A DNA stretch of 64,000 nucleotides from Chiua virens (GCA_019787685.1 JAHNUO010000005.1:1736001-1800000); one strand, 5' to 3'; counted from the stretch's first letter, positions 24,972 through 39,044 are shown. Notes: generated by a model from the sequence alone, not told the origin. Numbers and translations: made by a program.

Positions 24972-25941
24972 GATGCGATAGGAGACGACAAGATGAGTGC
25001 GGGTGAAGAAGAGACTGGTTGTGTCTACCCAAGTATATATACTGGCAAACACCTAGGTAGATGTACTAACTAGGCGAATACCTCTTATATTTCGTCCGAT
25101 TGTGGCTGAAATTCAATTACAGTTGTACTAATCTCCGTCATCTTGGCATACACTACCACCTGATCATGCTGGCGTCCTGACCTGGACCCATGGTCCAACC
25201 TTCGTGGTCCGGCCGCGGGTCGGGATTAAGAGCATTCCTGGAAGCACTCTTGTTGAAGTTACACTGAGGTTCTCACTGGCACTTGATCCGAGTCGTCACT
25301 ATGAAATGAAGTCATATTTCGCCCGCAATTCCAGCTTATTTCAATAAATTCTGCACCCAAGTTCGTCCCATAGGGCTACTCGAATGTTTCAGTGGGCGCA
25401 AACTTGAAATCAAGGTCCTATCAATCTGTTCCCACTCTGAATCGGACATTCTAGGCTTGTCCACATCACATGTATGTTCCAGACTTCAGCTCATTAATTC
25501 TGTAGATAAGAGCCGTTATCACAATTGACTTGACGTTGTGGGCCTGACCTGGGCGTCGGCTGGCTGAAAGACCTAGGCCAGGAGTGCGCTCCTTAGAAGC
25601 ACGCGGGCTGGACCATAGACTGGGTTTCATCTCAGATAGTCATGTGTGAGCCTGGCGCCCAAAGGCCGACAGCATCTGTAATACAGTGGTCTAGCCTGTG
25701 CCAGAAGCATGGGCGTTGTATCGCTTGCTGTTGCACTCAGTTATACGCAAATCTCACGCACATGTAGTAGTCCAAAGCCCCTACAAATAGACCATCTGGG
25801 TATTGCAACTATCGTCCACACCACGACTCCTACAAAAATCCCTAAAGTGAGTGAAAAGGAACAGTTACGACAAGAATGCAACGTCGTTATGAAAGCAAGT
25901 CCAAGTACTTCATAACATCAAGTAGCACATATTCCGAGTCA
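24972..25941. other. Intergenic, no gene seen
   Basis: The upstream region of phosphoketolase and the downstream region of the protease gene. No exons, tRNA or clear repeat were recognised. Confidence 0.45.
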
Positions 25942-28308
25942 CTAGAATATCCATGCAATGGCGCAGATAGCAGCGAGGAGGGATATACCGAGTTCAGCAA
26001 CGGGGGTTCGTAGTGCCCGACCACCGCTCCACCCTGGTGGTACCCCGAGTGTGACGGAAGGCTCCGTGAGATGATAGGTAGATGTGACAACTTGTCCTTG
26101 CGCGTTCGTCGCAATGAGGGTATATTGGTCCGATACCACCGGCAATGTGGCTGGCGAGGTGAACATTGGTGAGTATGTACTGGCCCCAAGGTCCGAGTCT
26201 ACAATTTCGCCCAAATATGCAGGAATAGAAGTGTTAAAGGCGTAGGGCGGCGTCGTATATGTAGGCGTTGCCAATGGGAAGTTGGGGAACGTGGTTGCCA
26301 CAGTAGCTGACACAGAAGAAAGGAAGGAAGCGACGGCAGCAGGCGGTTCGACTGGCGCCGAAGCATTGGTGAGAGGGTATAAACCAATCATCGGAGGTTG
26401 TACATAGTCAATGCCGTAGCTGTACAGCTGAGTTTGTGAACAAGCAGCGAACGTTCGCATCACTCACCTCCAGACAGAGTACACAGTGCGTAAGAATGGT
26501 GTTCCTACGAAACCATTATGAAGAGCAGTTTAACCGGATTAGCAGTTACTCTCACCGAGTTGCCAGTCGATACCATCTGCGCTTGGTGGCGAAGCTTTTG
26601 GCCAAGACAAGCATAAAGACGGATTGCCTACCGCAGGGCCGATGATATAGTCGGTAGGCTGAAGGACGAACGTGGTCCCATTCCTGCTAATTTCGTGAGC
26701 GGAGACCCACACAAGATGAGTATTACGCACCCGAAGCTAAATGTCATAGTCGCAGACGAGGTGCAAGGGATCGCCCATTGTCCGCCTAAAAATCATTCAC
26801 TCAGCGTTGAATTTGATATGCTTCGCAATCAATGCCTACTCTCATCTACGAGCCGACTACCAGGGAAGAGTGCATACAGTCGCGTCACCTGAAGAGCAAA
26901 GTAGAGATCATTAGTTTCAAGACTATCATTCGAGATTACCTACATCTTGGTAAGGTCCGTACAATCCAGGTGTTCCGCTACAACGTCTCCCCCTTAGCGT
27001 GTCATATCCATGGTCATACTTAAAAACACGTACACATCCAAAAGTGCGATAGAAATGTTTCCGGCCGGGCCTGGATACGTGGGTATCGGGGTTAGCGTAG
27101 TCGTATTTACCTTCTGGAAGATTAGTAGGGGCAACCATCAATCTGCGTGTTACATACCGCGAGGCTCGTCATTTGAATAGCCCAGTACATATATCCCGAG
27201 GTATTTGTCTGTGTTCCTACAGGAGAAAAAGGAACTACATCATTCCAGACGATCATACTGGTATTTGTCACGACAGAGGCATCGATGGCACCTATAATTT
27301 CATCAGTCGATCTACAACGTTTATTATTTCGTTGCAAAGACGGGAATCACCTAAAGAGAGAGACCCAGTTGAACTTCGCATCAAGCACAATCCAAAAATA
27401 GGGTAGTCGAGTATGTGTTGAGACAAACTTTCAAGAAAGGGCGGGGCTGGAAGCGAATCGATCGACACGTTCGGACCTCATGCACGCAACACGCACTATT
27501 ATGGGTGCTTGTATATATTTCCGACAGTCGAGGAAAGCCCAACCCGAGAACGCCACTGATTTCGTCCACGAGCGTGACGTTCGAGTTGGTGACAACGCCT
27601 ACGGAATTCGCGATCACTGATGAGATACCACAGCGAATCAGATATGCTTACCAAAAGCTTGACTGGGTACGGTCACGTTCGAGACCTCAAAAGATTCCAT
27701 CGCGACAAATCCAGATGCCCCTGGAGTGATCCGCGACGTCATTTGATGGCACGAAGGCGAAAAGCGCCGCACATGACTCACTCGTCCCGTCGGCATAACT
27801 GAGTTCGAACGTGGTATCGTTGTTATTGACAGAAATGAACGTCGGTGATGCATACGACAAGGGGTATTTTGGGACCGCCGCGCAAGTACTCGTGGTGCAT
27901 GCCGTCGAGACCAACCAGACTGTCAAACGACACCGAGTTTAGCAGATGTATCGTGTATGCAGAATTACCGACGAACGGTCTGACGATCCAGTGTCTATTG
28001 ACGCGCGAAAACTGATTTGGCCTGCTTGGATGACGGTATAGTAGGTGCTTTGAGAAATGAGCGCTCGCCTGCTTCTAGCATTTGTACACGATTGCTCACC
28101 CATCGTCAGCCAATGTGACGGGAGCAATTCCGTAATTATTCGGCGAGGTACCGTTCGACTGTGATCCATTTGACGCTAGTTGGCCGAGTCGCACGCTGGG
28201 TAGAGTGTGTATCGAGAACTTCGCTAGGACCGTTTGCAGAAAAAGAAGTAAAATGAATAAAGATGGTATTGAGATCGAGTGTGGCATCTCGGTCGCGGCG
28301 GAAAGCAT
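25942..28308 (-). CDS. Pepsin-like aspartic protease, probably GPI-anchored
   Basis: A secreted endopeptidase of family A1. The N-terminus has a signal peptide (start at 28308, or at the second Met at 28287: MPHSISIPSLFILLLFL). The first catalytic motif is IDTGSSD, followed after intron removal by LWLVSTAC. The flap region is ELSYADGTS. GVLGLGFPRLSEIY follows. The second catalytic motif is rebuilt across an intron (26978-27033) as LLDVGTPGLYGPYQDV, so it reads DVGT rather than the usual D[ST]GT. GTPFLRTVYSVWR, joined to YGIDYVQPPMIGLYPL, is the typical C-terminal lobe end. After about 120 Thr/Ser/Pro-rich residues the protein ends in a hydrophobic tail (LGISLLAAICAIAWIF), which fits a GPI-attachment signal. 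It has about ten exons. Substrate unknown. Confidence 0.85.
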
Positions 28309-28799
28309 TTATTGAGTCCCCAACATCCGACGCTGCTCCAGTGTGGGTATGTGGTTGAAAATGATGGTGAGCAGGTAAAGAGCAAGTTATGTTGGCGGCG
28401 CGACTGCGGCCGAGTTAATCTTGAACAAGCGTATGTAGCGCCCACCGCTACCCGCACAAGTTGCTGAGCGCTGAGCGCTGAATCCCGGTAATGAGTTCAT
28501 TATGATCAATCATAAAAAGACAGGAGGGAAACCGGAACATGTGCTTAATCATTGGAAGAATGTCTAATATAGCGGAGTAATTCAGAGTAATCGGGTGTAG
28601 AAAGACAGGTATCCAGAAACATACATAACTACACATGTAATACATCCAAAAATTCCAGAACGAACACACAGTATAATAGGTACGCTGCGGAAAGACGAAG
28701 AATAAACGAAAAGGAGTGACGGGTATGACAGAATGAATACGGCATAAGTAAGGAGATAATCATCTTAGAGATAGGTCCAGAGTGTCCCAGGTGAATCGT
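28309..28799. other. Intergenic, no gene seen
   Basis: Between the 5' end of the protease gene and the 3' end of the Ras GAP gene. No motif seen. Confidence 0.45.
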
Positions 28800-31591
28800 T
28801 TACCGTTTAGCGAAGACCTTTTTCAGGAGAGCAAGCACCTTCGGTACGTTCAGTTGCACGTACTCCAGGTCTAGCAGGTGCTTGTTATCTTTTTGCTGTC
28901 GGCTGATTGAGCAGTGCGTTAGATAAGAAAGCGCAAGTCAATACCTTCTCCAATAGATCATCAATTTTCAAATCCATCTCAAGAATCGCCTTCTCCCGTC
29001 CTTTGTAGTGTAGCGAGATGATGAACGTTCCCGGACTTGGTGATGTAATATTAAAGTAAATGTTCGGGCGACTATAGGAAAGGGCCAGAGTCAGACGATA
29101 ACACTATAAGCACGGGAAACCTACCGGTTGTCTGGAACATTGCTCTCAACAATAATTCCTTCCTTCTCCAATTGGGCATGAGTGAACCGATAGGGACCAA
29201 GAACAGCGCTCCTCGAAGGCTTCCTCTCTCGCCCGCCAACACTGACAACACCGACACCGGTCGTGCTTCCCTTGTCCTTCGAAGCGGTCAAACGGACGTT
29301 TTGAAGGTATGCTTTGTACTGTTCAAGCTGCGAACGCAAGTAGCTGTTGTGATCACATATCGTCTTGTAGACAGCTTCCAGCGACTTAGTCTCGAGTAAT
29401 ACTTTGTCTCGTAAATTGCCCAGATGGACAAGTTCCGCGGCCACCTCCTCCTGCATGAGCGTGTACCCGTCTGCTTGGTCGATGACCTTGGCCTCCTCGA
29501 GCTCGCGCAGCATTTCCTTGACCTTGATACCCTTGCGCACAAGAGTGGCATCTTTTGTGGTCGCTGCGCGTTCCGCTAATGCTGCAAGGTTGTAAGGCCG
29601 CTTTTCAGTAGCATGCGGAAGGGAACGGATGAGTTGGACAAGGATGGACTTCGTTTCCATGTATAACATGTCACTTTGAGAGATTGAGTCCATCAGTGCG
29701 GTATGAAGGTCTTGGACAGGAGTCTCCCAGCGACTGTACAAGCTTAATTCAATTGTGCGATTTTCTTTACGAGGGACCTGAGAAGGAGCAGGGCCAAGCT
29801 CATCGGTAAGGATACGTAGATGCTGTTTGTCATTCGGTGACTGCAAAGTGTTCAGTAAAACAATTCTAATACACAGTCAGCTTACTTACCAAAGTTTCGA
29901 TATGCTGCAAGATTAATGCGTGGGTGTTGTACAACTCATTCATAGTGATGTGAATCATCAAGTCTTTCTTGGAGAGTGCCATGTATTGATCCATCTGCAT
30001 GCAAACATGGTCGACAAAACTTGACTTGCACGTGAGCAATCACGTACCTCAAGGGTTTCGTAGAAGTCGCCAACCTCACACAGACTGTTGAGGAACTGGT
30101 TGATCCGTGCTTTGTTGTTCTCAACGAATGGGTTTAACGTAATCATGTAAGCTTCCTTCGCATAAGACGGTTTATTCGCAAGATTTTGAAGCATTTTTGC
30201 TATCTGGGGAATGCGGGGTTAAGAAGCATCCCTGAGGCGTACTTCCGACGACGGCTCACCAGTGTCAATGTTCGTCGAGGATGTTTAGCGGGCACGCCAT
30301 CAACCAACATGTACGCTTGGGGCGTGACAATGGCAGGATTGATGAAACGAAGGAAGAAAAAGCCACCTATGAGGGAACAAATGGCGTAATCTGTTGCTTC
30401 TGGATACTTGCGCTGTCAAATTTATGTCAGGCGGTGGGAATGAGCAGGAGGAAAAAGCTTCCGTACACGAGTTAAACTCCTAATCTGCTTGCAAATCCAC
30501 CGGATGCCGTAAGGAACGCTTTCCATACTCTCGATTATGGTTACAAGGAAACTGTTGGCAATTTCCATTAACATGGTGAGTCGAGGAGCGATGATAGCTT
30601 GAACATCGGCATTTTCTGCCGCGACTTCGGGAGGAACACCACGGGGAAGATTCGGGGGTAGTGTACCGGTCTCCTCCTCGATTTGATTTATCATTTGTTC
30701 GTAGACCTGGACAAAGCGTGGTGGAAGAAGGGAGGTCCCATGAGAAAGAGAGCAAGTACCTTTACGGGATTTATCTCGAGGTTGAGATCTTTGTGTTCTA
30801 TAAGACTATTGATGCGCTCTGCGAGAACACCCTTGAGGTAACTCTGACCCGGACCTCGGCGAGTATACGTGGTCATCATGCGAGAGACTGGGGTGTTCGC
30901 GCGCAGTAGTGATCCGAATTCTGTAGCAGTCTCAAACTGGGCGGAAAGTACGGACTGGAACATGGTGAGGAGTAAATGCTCTTCTCGACTCTCATACTGG
31001 TTTCCATAGAGAGTGAACATGACGGTCTGCAGAAGGGTATCGATTTCGGACAAGCTGACGAGTCGACATAGGTTCGCAATGTGACGAGGTTCTGACTGGA
31101 GGAGGAAGAACAGATTTGAATATTGTTGCAGCCTGCGGTCATCGGGGTAGTGGCCCTCTGTTGGATCGACGTCTTCTAGTGTTCGTTCGACTTCGCGTTG
31201 CTGAAAATGGGAATGAGGCACGGTGGATGAGTGACGAGGGTGTGCTGACGCACTTCGTCTGCAGCCATACGATTCTGAATGAGAAGGGCTATCCGCGAGT
31301 CGAGATATCGAACATCCCGCTCGAGAACAAAGTTTTTCTTTGATTGAACAGAAATTTTTCCCTTGAGATCTCGCAAGCGTTTCTGAGCTGTTTTGGGGTA
31401 GTGAACGGGAAGGGGCGGGGTGATATGAGGGTGTACGGACCTCTTGCCAAATCATCCTCGACCTCGACGTCCTGCTCTGCGGCCATGCTGAAGAGGGCGG
31501 TGACGCTGTAGCGGTTATTGTTTCTGTTGGTGAGCCGCCTGCCCATTGCGGAGACGGAGGAGGAGGAGGAGGACTGGTCGACGTAAGACAT
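28800..31591 (-). CDS. gap1: Ras GTPase-activating protein (Gap1/IQGAP-related)
   Basis: Stimulates GTP hydrolysis by Ras at the cell cortex. The start is [12 protein letters not shown]. An N-terminal helical region ([19 protein letters not shown]) precedes the RasGAP domain. That domain has [18 protein letters not shown], where the Arg of LLRANT is in the arginine-finger position, then [18 protein letters not shown]. The C-terminal part has the RasGAP_C pattern ([37 protein letters not shown]). The protein ends [13 protein letters not shown] at 28800. There are no calponin-homology or IQ repeats before the GAP domain. The size and layout therefore match S. pombe Gap1 rather than full IQGAP. 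It is head-to-head with PalA, with 98 bp between start codons. Confidence 0.85.
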
Positions 31592-31689
31592 GGTGGAGAC
31601 AAAGAAAGAGCGCCGTATTTGAGATTGGAACGAAAAGTTCCGATTGAGATAGAGAACGGCGCTGAGGTGAGAAAGAGTGGCGCGCGACT

Positions 31690-34600
31690 ATGCCAAACCA
31701 TCTCCACATCCCCTTCAAAAAATCATATCCAGCTCACATTCAATCTCGTCTACGTGACTACCTCCAAATTCACTCTCAAGACCACCCAGATCTATACAAA
31801 CAAGACATTCAGCTCTGGGTCGACCTGCGCGCACCCTGCATCGCACACGACCTACACATAGACACCATCGACACCTTTCTCCGGTTCGTCTCCGTCTCTA
31901 TCCAAGATCGCTCTCACCTTCACTCCCAGTTACCATGCCCAGCTCGTCTGTGTCCTCATAAAACTTCCCTCAGATGTTCGTGCCACTCCTCCATATCTGT
32001 GTCATCCTGAGCCATCCTTGCTAGATCAGCCTCGACTTTTCTTATGCCCATGTCTTTGCCCCGTCTTCGTCCGTCCCCGTCACCCTTCGCAGCGTCTCCT
32101 TCGAGAGGGCCGCGACTCTATTCAATCTCGCCGTCCTCTATTCTCAACTCGCAGCCTCCGAGGACAGGTCCAGCCAAGAAGGCATCAAGCAAGCAATCCA
32201 CTATTTTCAGGTCCGTCGTGGAGCTCTTCATGACGGTCGTCCCACTCAATGTTCATTTAAGAATGCCGCAGGGACATTCGCTTTTCTCCGCACTTCAGCA
32301 TTGCCGAAACTTCTCATTCCACCAGATGCAGACGAAACCCCGCTGGACCTAACCCCATCATTCGTCCATAGCTTGGAGTTTCTCATGCTCGCCCAGGCCC
32401 AGGAGTGTGCCTGGCAACGAGCAGTTATGGGTACGTGTTGATATCTCTGTGATGCACATCTCACTCTGTAATAGATCATTTCAAGAATAGTCTTATCGCA
32501 AAGTTGGCAGCTGGCGTCGCATCCCTCTACACAAGCTCCATAAATTCCTTGCGATCAGCTTCGTCTGATGTTCGTGACAAGTTACCATCAGTGATGTGCC
32601 ATCTTTTTTTCACTCGTCTGTCCTGCTCATCTCATCCCAAGACTTGGATCCCCCATCTGGAAACCAAGCAGCGCCATTTTGGTGCGGCAGCACAGTACAG
32701 GAAGAGCATAGACGACCTTGAAGCTAACAAGTCTGCCCTTTATCGTTCCTCGTTGCGATGTCCTAACTCCATTGCAGTTATGGAGACGAGTTACGGCGGC
32801 TGATCGATGCTGAAGCCGAAGCCAAACAAGGATATAATTTGGCCAAGCGCAGTGCCATTTCTCCTGCGGTGGTACAGGACATCAAGGTATCGTGTTTCTG
32901 CCTACTTGAATTGTGTTTTATCGACATTAGTCAAGTCCCTGGTAGATGCCTTGCAAAAGAACATCACGCGCGCACAACGTGACAATGATTTGATTTATCA
33001 CAAGAATGTCCCCCCTTCCTCCGCCATCATGCCCGTACAAGATGCTATCTTAGTCCAGTGTAGCTCCCTACCCAGCCTGTCAGATCCAATGAGTGTCATT
33101 GGCGACGGGCGTGTCCTCTTTGGAGAATTACTAGGCTGGGGAGCTAGGGAAGCCATCAGTATGTCTTCGTTTGTGAAATCAAGTTTCGATATCTGATCTG
33201 GTCTCCAGATATCTACAATGATAACAAGCAGGCTCTCATCAAAGAAAGGATAACGGACTTTGCACAGGAGCTTGATGATGAAGCTGACCAGTTTGTGCGC
33301 TCCTCCATGTGTGATCCTTGACTCAACTGAAACTATAGAACTCTGCGTTCTCTCAACCTTCCATCCTCACTTGAAGCGTTGGAACGTCCCATTGGACTTC
33401 CTCCGAGCATTCTGAAGAAAGCCGAAGAGGTTCGATCAGAGCAAGGTCCGGAGCGTATTGAGACCTATCTGGAGACGGTTGAGTTGTTAGCTCGACGGGC
33501 CATGGCAATATTGGACGAGGTTAGTCGTCATAATTTCTCCGCACGCTGTCCATACATAACGTCACGTGCAGGCGATGGATGTACTGGACAGTGAAGCATC
33601 TGAGGATGAAGCAGTGCGGCAAGAAGTTCCCACGAGAAGACCACCTTCACATGAGGCCAATCAAGAACTCGTCCAGAAACAGCAAAGATATAGAAGTATT
33701 CTCACGGAAGCCGCCGGCAGTGATGAGTTAGTTCGTGATAAATGGAGGCAATGGGAAAAACCCATTTCACAACTGGTATTGGACGAAGTAGGAATATACA
33801 TTTCGAACTGTCGAACTTACTCACAGTAGGCTAGGATGAGTTGGAGAGCCTTGTGCCCTCTTCAACGATATCGACGACGGGAAGGACACAGGTTGCGGGC
33901 AGTCAGACTCAAGTCCATGCTCGCTCATTGCGAGGCCTTTTGGAATCACTTGATGACATCCGGCACAATCGCAACGACCTTGTCTCCAGGGCACAGCGGC
34001 GTGGTGAGATGGATGATATACGACCCCGTGTCGTGACAGTTGCTGGGAAAGTCGATCGTGACACTGAGATCACTCCCGCGATATTCACTGACATTTCAGA
34101 CGAAGAACTTGCCAAGTACGACAAGTTTATCCAGGGTCTCATGGAGGGACAGAAGAAACAAGAAGGCCTGGTAGAAGTTATCAAGGTTCGTTTTATCGTC
34201 ATGGCAGTCTTTCACGTATCACATCATGATCTAGTCGACAAACGAGAAATTCTTGTCATCCCGGAGGGAGGATAGCGTTGTGAAAAGGCGTGAACAAGCA
34301 TTACAGAGTCTCGATCTTGCCTATGCAAAATATCGCGAAATTACGCACAATTTAGAGGAAGGACATAAGGTAGGTCTATATTCTGTCCATCCGTCAAGCG
34401 ATGATGTTGACGTGGTCAGTTTTATAATGACATGACGAACCTCCTTTCACGCTTCAAGGAGGCATGTAGAATCTGGAGTAACGCTCGCAGCCAAGAAGCA
34501 CAGTAGGATGGCACGCTTGTCACCTTTACTCCCTGTTTACGCCGTTCTTGACAGGTCGTTTTGCCACAAGTTTTCATCCCTATCAATACAGGAAGAGACA

Positions 34601-34747
34601 AGCACCGCGGAGCAAGTCAATGTGGAAGAGCCAACTTCTGAGACACCGCGTCGTCAGAAACGGGTTGCCAATTTACCTTCTTTGACTTCCGCAGAGTGGC
34701 AGACGGAAGAATTGCCTCCGCCCCCGCCCAGTTCGCGACGTCGGTGA
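31690..34747 (+). CDS. palA: BRO1-domain pH-signalling protein PalA/Rim20
   Basis: An ESCRT-III-associated scaffold that brings the transcription factor PacC/Rim101 to its protease in the ambient-pH pathway. The BRO1 domain starts MPNHLHIPFKKSYPAHI. After the first introns it continues YHAQLVCVLIKLPSDISL, then FERAATLFNLAVLYSQLA, HSLEFLMLAQAQECAWQRAV, and the segment ending ISPAVVQDIK. The middle and C-terminal parts form the long-helix V domain (LRSLNLPSSLEALE; LEERIETYLETVE-type heptads). The end is Pro-rich (LPPPPPSSRRR), stopping at 34747. The IPFKK start is typical of PalA/Rim20 and helps separate it from Bro1/Vps31. About eleven exons; splice frames checked through the BRO1 part. Divergent from the Ras GAP gene. 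Confidence 0.85.
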
Positions 34748-35040
34748 GGACGGGAGTTGGACGAGATCAGTTGGTCAGTTTCGAGCGTGTTGCGGTTAGC
34801 GTATAGTGCAATCAATGGTGTCCGCGTGTACAATTAGGTCGTGTGTGGGATACACCAGTATTACCGCCGTTCCGTGTCGTTCCGTCGCTTCCGGACTCGC
34901 TCCCCTATGTTTGGGTGGCACGTGAGCTGAAACTGACTCGAGTTCCAATCAGATCTCTTGAAAGTAGACCGTAAAGGATCCATCTCGTCCGATCTGGGTC
35001 GTGTCCCATCCGACCACTCACTTCTGCCTAGAACTCTACA

Positions 35041-38000
35041 ATGCAGCAGGAAATCGACCACTTAGTCCACGCGATTCTCATTGCTGTTGACCCTTCACAG
35101 GTAGCGCTCCATCAACAAGCTCTCGAGTACCTCTCGACTGTCCAGCAAAATGTACATGAAACATGGCGTCTCGCCTTGACCGTGTTCGTGGAGATGGATT
35201 CACAAGGCCAAGGCCACAAGTACCCCCTTCAAGCTAGATTTTCGTCCTTGCGCATGTTGGACGAGTTCTTCGATGACCGGTACGCTTGCACCCTTCTCTG
35301 AACGCCATGTGCTGTCTATTAGATCCTAACATGCAATATAGGTTCGAACCACTCGACGAGGAAACATTCCGAACAGTGCAGCAATCTATTATGTCCTATA
35401 TACAATCAGAATACCTCTATGGTCCTGCAGAGTCGACAGCAACATGTCCGTCATCCCTTTCCTTTCGCTACTCTGCCTACTAATCGTCTGCATCTCCGCA
35501 GTCTTACGCAACAAGTTCTCGCATACACTTACATTGTTTTTTCTCTGTACCTACGTGGAGCAATGGCCCACGTTCTTTACCGACTTGTTCTCTCTACTCC
35601 GTGTGGCGGAGTCGAGCTCCCAGCCAAAATTCAATCGCCACGTGTCTTTGCTTTTGTTCCACCTCATCCTTGAGATATCTGGAGAGGTCGCAGATCAGAC
35701 CATCAAGTCTGCCCGGACGTTTAACCCCGTTCGGCATACACGGGATGCCCGTGTGAGAGACGCAGTACGAGAACGCGACGCTTCTTTGATTAATGAGGCC
35801 GTTCTAACCATTATCGCCGACGGAGCGGAACGTTTGGCGATCCTGCGCAAGTCGGATGATGTGGACTCGAAGACTTTGGGCGACACGGTTGAAGTCGTTG
35901 ACTGGGGCGTGCGCACCTTTGGATCCTACGTTGGTGGGTATAGAGATCATATCTTTGGGACTTGATGCTTATTGTCTCGTTAGGTTGGATCGACATCAGT
36001 TTGACCGTAACGCCTACCTCCGTTCCCTTGCTTTTCACTCTCCTTTCTGACCCATCACTGCCCATCCGATTGGCAACATCTACTACTCTGCTCCGGATCG
36101 TCTCAAAAGGCTTGAAGGAACCGGAAGACAAGCTGCAGCTAATAAAAGTGCTCTCGCTAGGGCAGGTAATAGATGCACTAGAAGCCAAGACACGAGAACA
36201 GCAAATTCAACGCGGTTCAGACGAGGATGAGGGAGAAGAGTCATATCGCGAAGCTCTTGGGAAGCTCCTGAATGTGCTAGTGTCAGAGCTTATGAAACTG
36301 ATCGATGTATGCGCCTTCATTTCATTTGAACGTGTTGTTCTCATGCAGTCCCTCAGGATTGTCCAAAACCTGAGGTCGTCACGGAAGCGAAGCGGTTGCA
36401 CGGCCAGATCCTGCCCGTCATGTTACGCTTCATGGTCGACGAGTATGACGACACTTGTTCAACTGTGTTCCCTTCACTGCAGAGTGTGCTCGCTAATGTA
36501 TGTCTACTTTCCATCCGAATTTTCCAAAACTGACATGACACAGTACAAAAGGTCCAGAAAAGTATCTTCAGATCCACTAGACGAGCCCACTCGGTCATTC
36601 CTTAACTCTCTACTAGAGGTCATTCTGCAAAAACTGAAGTGGGACAAGGACGAGGATCCCGTCGATTTGGATGAAGAGGATGCTGTGGCGTTTGACGGCC
36701 TTCGAAAGGTATTTGGTTTATATTATTTTCTTTGCAGCAACTGATTGATTGAAAGGATCTGAGAACGTTTATGGATTCGGTCTTGACCATAGAGCCCGAA
36801 CTTGTTACCTCCACCGTCCGAACACTAGTGCTTACAACCCTCTCGGCGTACAGCAGTGGTGTGCATGTGGAGTGGAATGACGCCGAGTTGGCTGTATATC
36901 TTGTATACATCTTCGGGGAAATTAGCAAGAGTGCGTCACATGAAATCCCCTGTTGTTGGCATGCTCAACGTTCCTCCAGGTGGTAGTAAAGGTCGTGCGG
37001 CGTTCTGCTTAGCACCTGCGATACCAAAGGAGAAAAAGAGAGAAGTCGACTATTCCGAATATCCTTTAACCCCTCATGGCGAGATTTTGTTAGCATTGGT
37101 GCAGTCTGGGATCTCTGCCTATCCACATCGTGCAGTTATTATGCAGTTTTTCGAGACCGCAGCTAGATACAGCGACTTTTTCAAAATCCGGAAAGACTGC
37201 ATCATGCCAACGCTGGAAGCTTTGGTCAGTAATCGGTGAGCGATGCGATGTTTATTTATAGTCCATTTGCTTAGTTCTTCCACAGGGGCCTTCATAGCAT
37301 GGATGAATCCGTTCGCTCGCGGGTATTCTACCTTTTCTACAAATTCATCAAAGAAGGCAGGAATGATATCTCGCCTGAGCTCTCGATTAGCTTGCTTGGA
37401 AACATCAGGGATCTGCTGGTCATTCAGATCGAAATACCGAAAGTCGAAAGTCCAGAAGATGATCCGCTCACGGAAGCCATCAAGAATCCTGGAATATTCG
37501 ATTCGCAGTTGTACATTTTTGAGACCATCGGTATTCTTCTTTCCTTGCTGTCAAAAGCACCAGAACAACAGGCCAGTTTACTTCATTCGATTTCCACCCC
37601 CTTGCTGGAGGACCTGTCGACCAATGTCGTGGTGGCCAAGGTGGACAAAGACGTCATACCCGTTCTGCGCGTTCATCATACCATCATGGCGCTTGGAAAC
37701 ATTGCGAAGGGTTTCCCGGACTACCCTTCCCCCGTTCCGGAAGGATACACCTTTGCACCCCTAGAAATATTTCGACAAATTGCACAGGGCATCCTGCTCT
37801 CGCTGGAGGCTTTGAACACTGTCAAGTGCGTCCGAGACGCGGTAAACTTATTTCTGAATCTCCGAAACCTTCTCTAGCTGACACGTCTTTAGACCCGCCA
37901 TGCGTTTGCTCGGATCATGGCAACTACTGGATCCAACGCGACACACCTTATCCCACCACTGATGGCCAATCTTCTTGCCCATTTCGAGCCGTCGGAACTT

Positions 38001-38868
38001 GTCGACTTTATGAATTTCATTGGCCTGCTGATCCATAAGCTGCAGGTGTGTGCGCACCCTATGAGCATAATCAATTACCAACTATCTGATACCCAGAAAG
38101 ACATGTTTAATGTTCTGGACGAACTTCTGGGACCACTCAACGCCCACATTGTCCAGCTCCTTTCCCAGCCAATTGCTGGCACAGATGACAGTTTAGCCCA
38201 TGTCGACATGAAGCGTTCATACCTCATGCTCCTTACCAACGTAATATCTTCTGAACTCCACGATGTATTCATTTCCGAGCGTAAGTACATATTCCATCGT
38301 TCCATGCTGGCGAGTTAACTCGTTTGGATAGGAAACAAGAGTGCATTGGAGTCCCTCCTCGCGAGTGTCTGTGAATTTGCACAAGATCTCTCGGATTCTG
38401 CTAGCCAAAAGTCCGCATTCGCTTTCTTTGGCCGCTGTGTACAAGTCTGGTGTAATCCACAACCACTGTCGACTGATGGAAATGTACCCCGCCAACAAAT
38501 TTTGCCCGGGTTCGAGCGCTTCGTTTACGAACGCTTGGTTCCTACGGCGTTCGCGGTCCTTTCCTCACCTCATTTCAATCCCAAAGACGGACAGATGGTC
38601 ATGGTAAGCTATCCGGACTTGGACATGATCCAGACTGATCATTCCATGAAAGGTGCTACTTGAGATAGCTAATTTCCTGCAAGTGGTATGCAAAATCAGG
38701 GGCACGGAAGCTCATGAATTCTTCGTGAGCGTGTTTTTACCGTCCCAAAACTGGCCGCCAGATACGGCGTTGGAGTTCACTGCAAAGTTGCGCGATTTGG
38801 ACAATAAAGCATTCCGAAAATACTTTTCCGAATTCGTGAAAGCGTCCCGTTCTCAGACTGTTTCGTAG
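35041..38868 (+). CDS. LOS1: Exportin-T (tRNA exportin)
   Basis: A karyopherin-beta that carries tRNA out of the nucleus with Ran-GTP. Start MQQEIDHLVHAILIA, then HEAT-repeat helices: LEYLSTVQQNVHETWRLAL, FSSLRMLDEFFDDRFEPL, FLRNKFSHTLTLFFLCTYV with EQWPTFFTDLFSLLR, and RHVSLLLFHLILEISGEV. The repeats continue through FLNSLLEVILQKLKWD, EYPLTPHGEILLALVQSG and DESVRSRVFYLFYKFIKE. The C-terminus ends FRKYFSEFVKASRSQTVS. About a dozen exons with short introns. The opening block matches exportin-T rather than Crm1, Cse1 or exportin-5. It lies in tandem after PalA. The combined length (over 1,000 aa) fits the family. No frame breaks were noticed. Confidence 0.87.
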
Positions 38869-39044
38869 CATACTTCAGGCATAGTTATATGTTTCCAATG
38901 CATGTTTCCACACTTTCCATTCAGTTTGGATTTGCGAGTGTTTGGCAAGAGCCTTAGAATCTAACAAAGGTAAATAAATGTTTCCCGATTGAGGTTACGA
39001 ATTCTAAGGTACCTGATGGGCCAATAACTACCCGTCATTAAAGG

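Noticed and set aside
25140..25650. Possible inverted repeat around CTGACCTGG blocks
   Set aside because: The two arms match for only short runs and no clear ends could be drawn.
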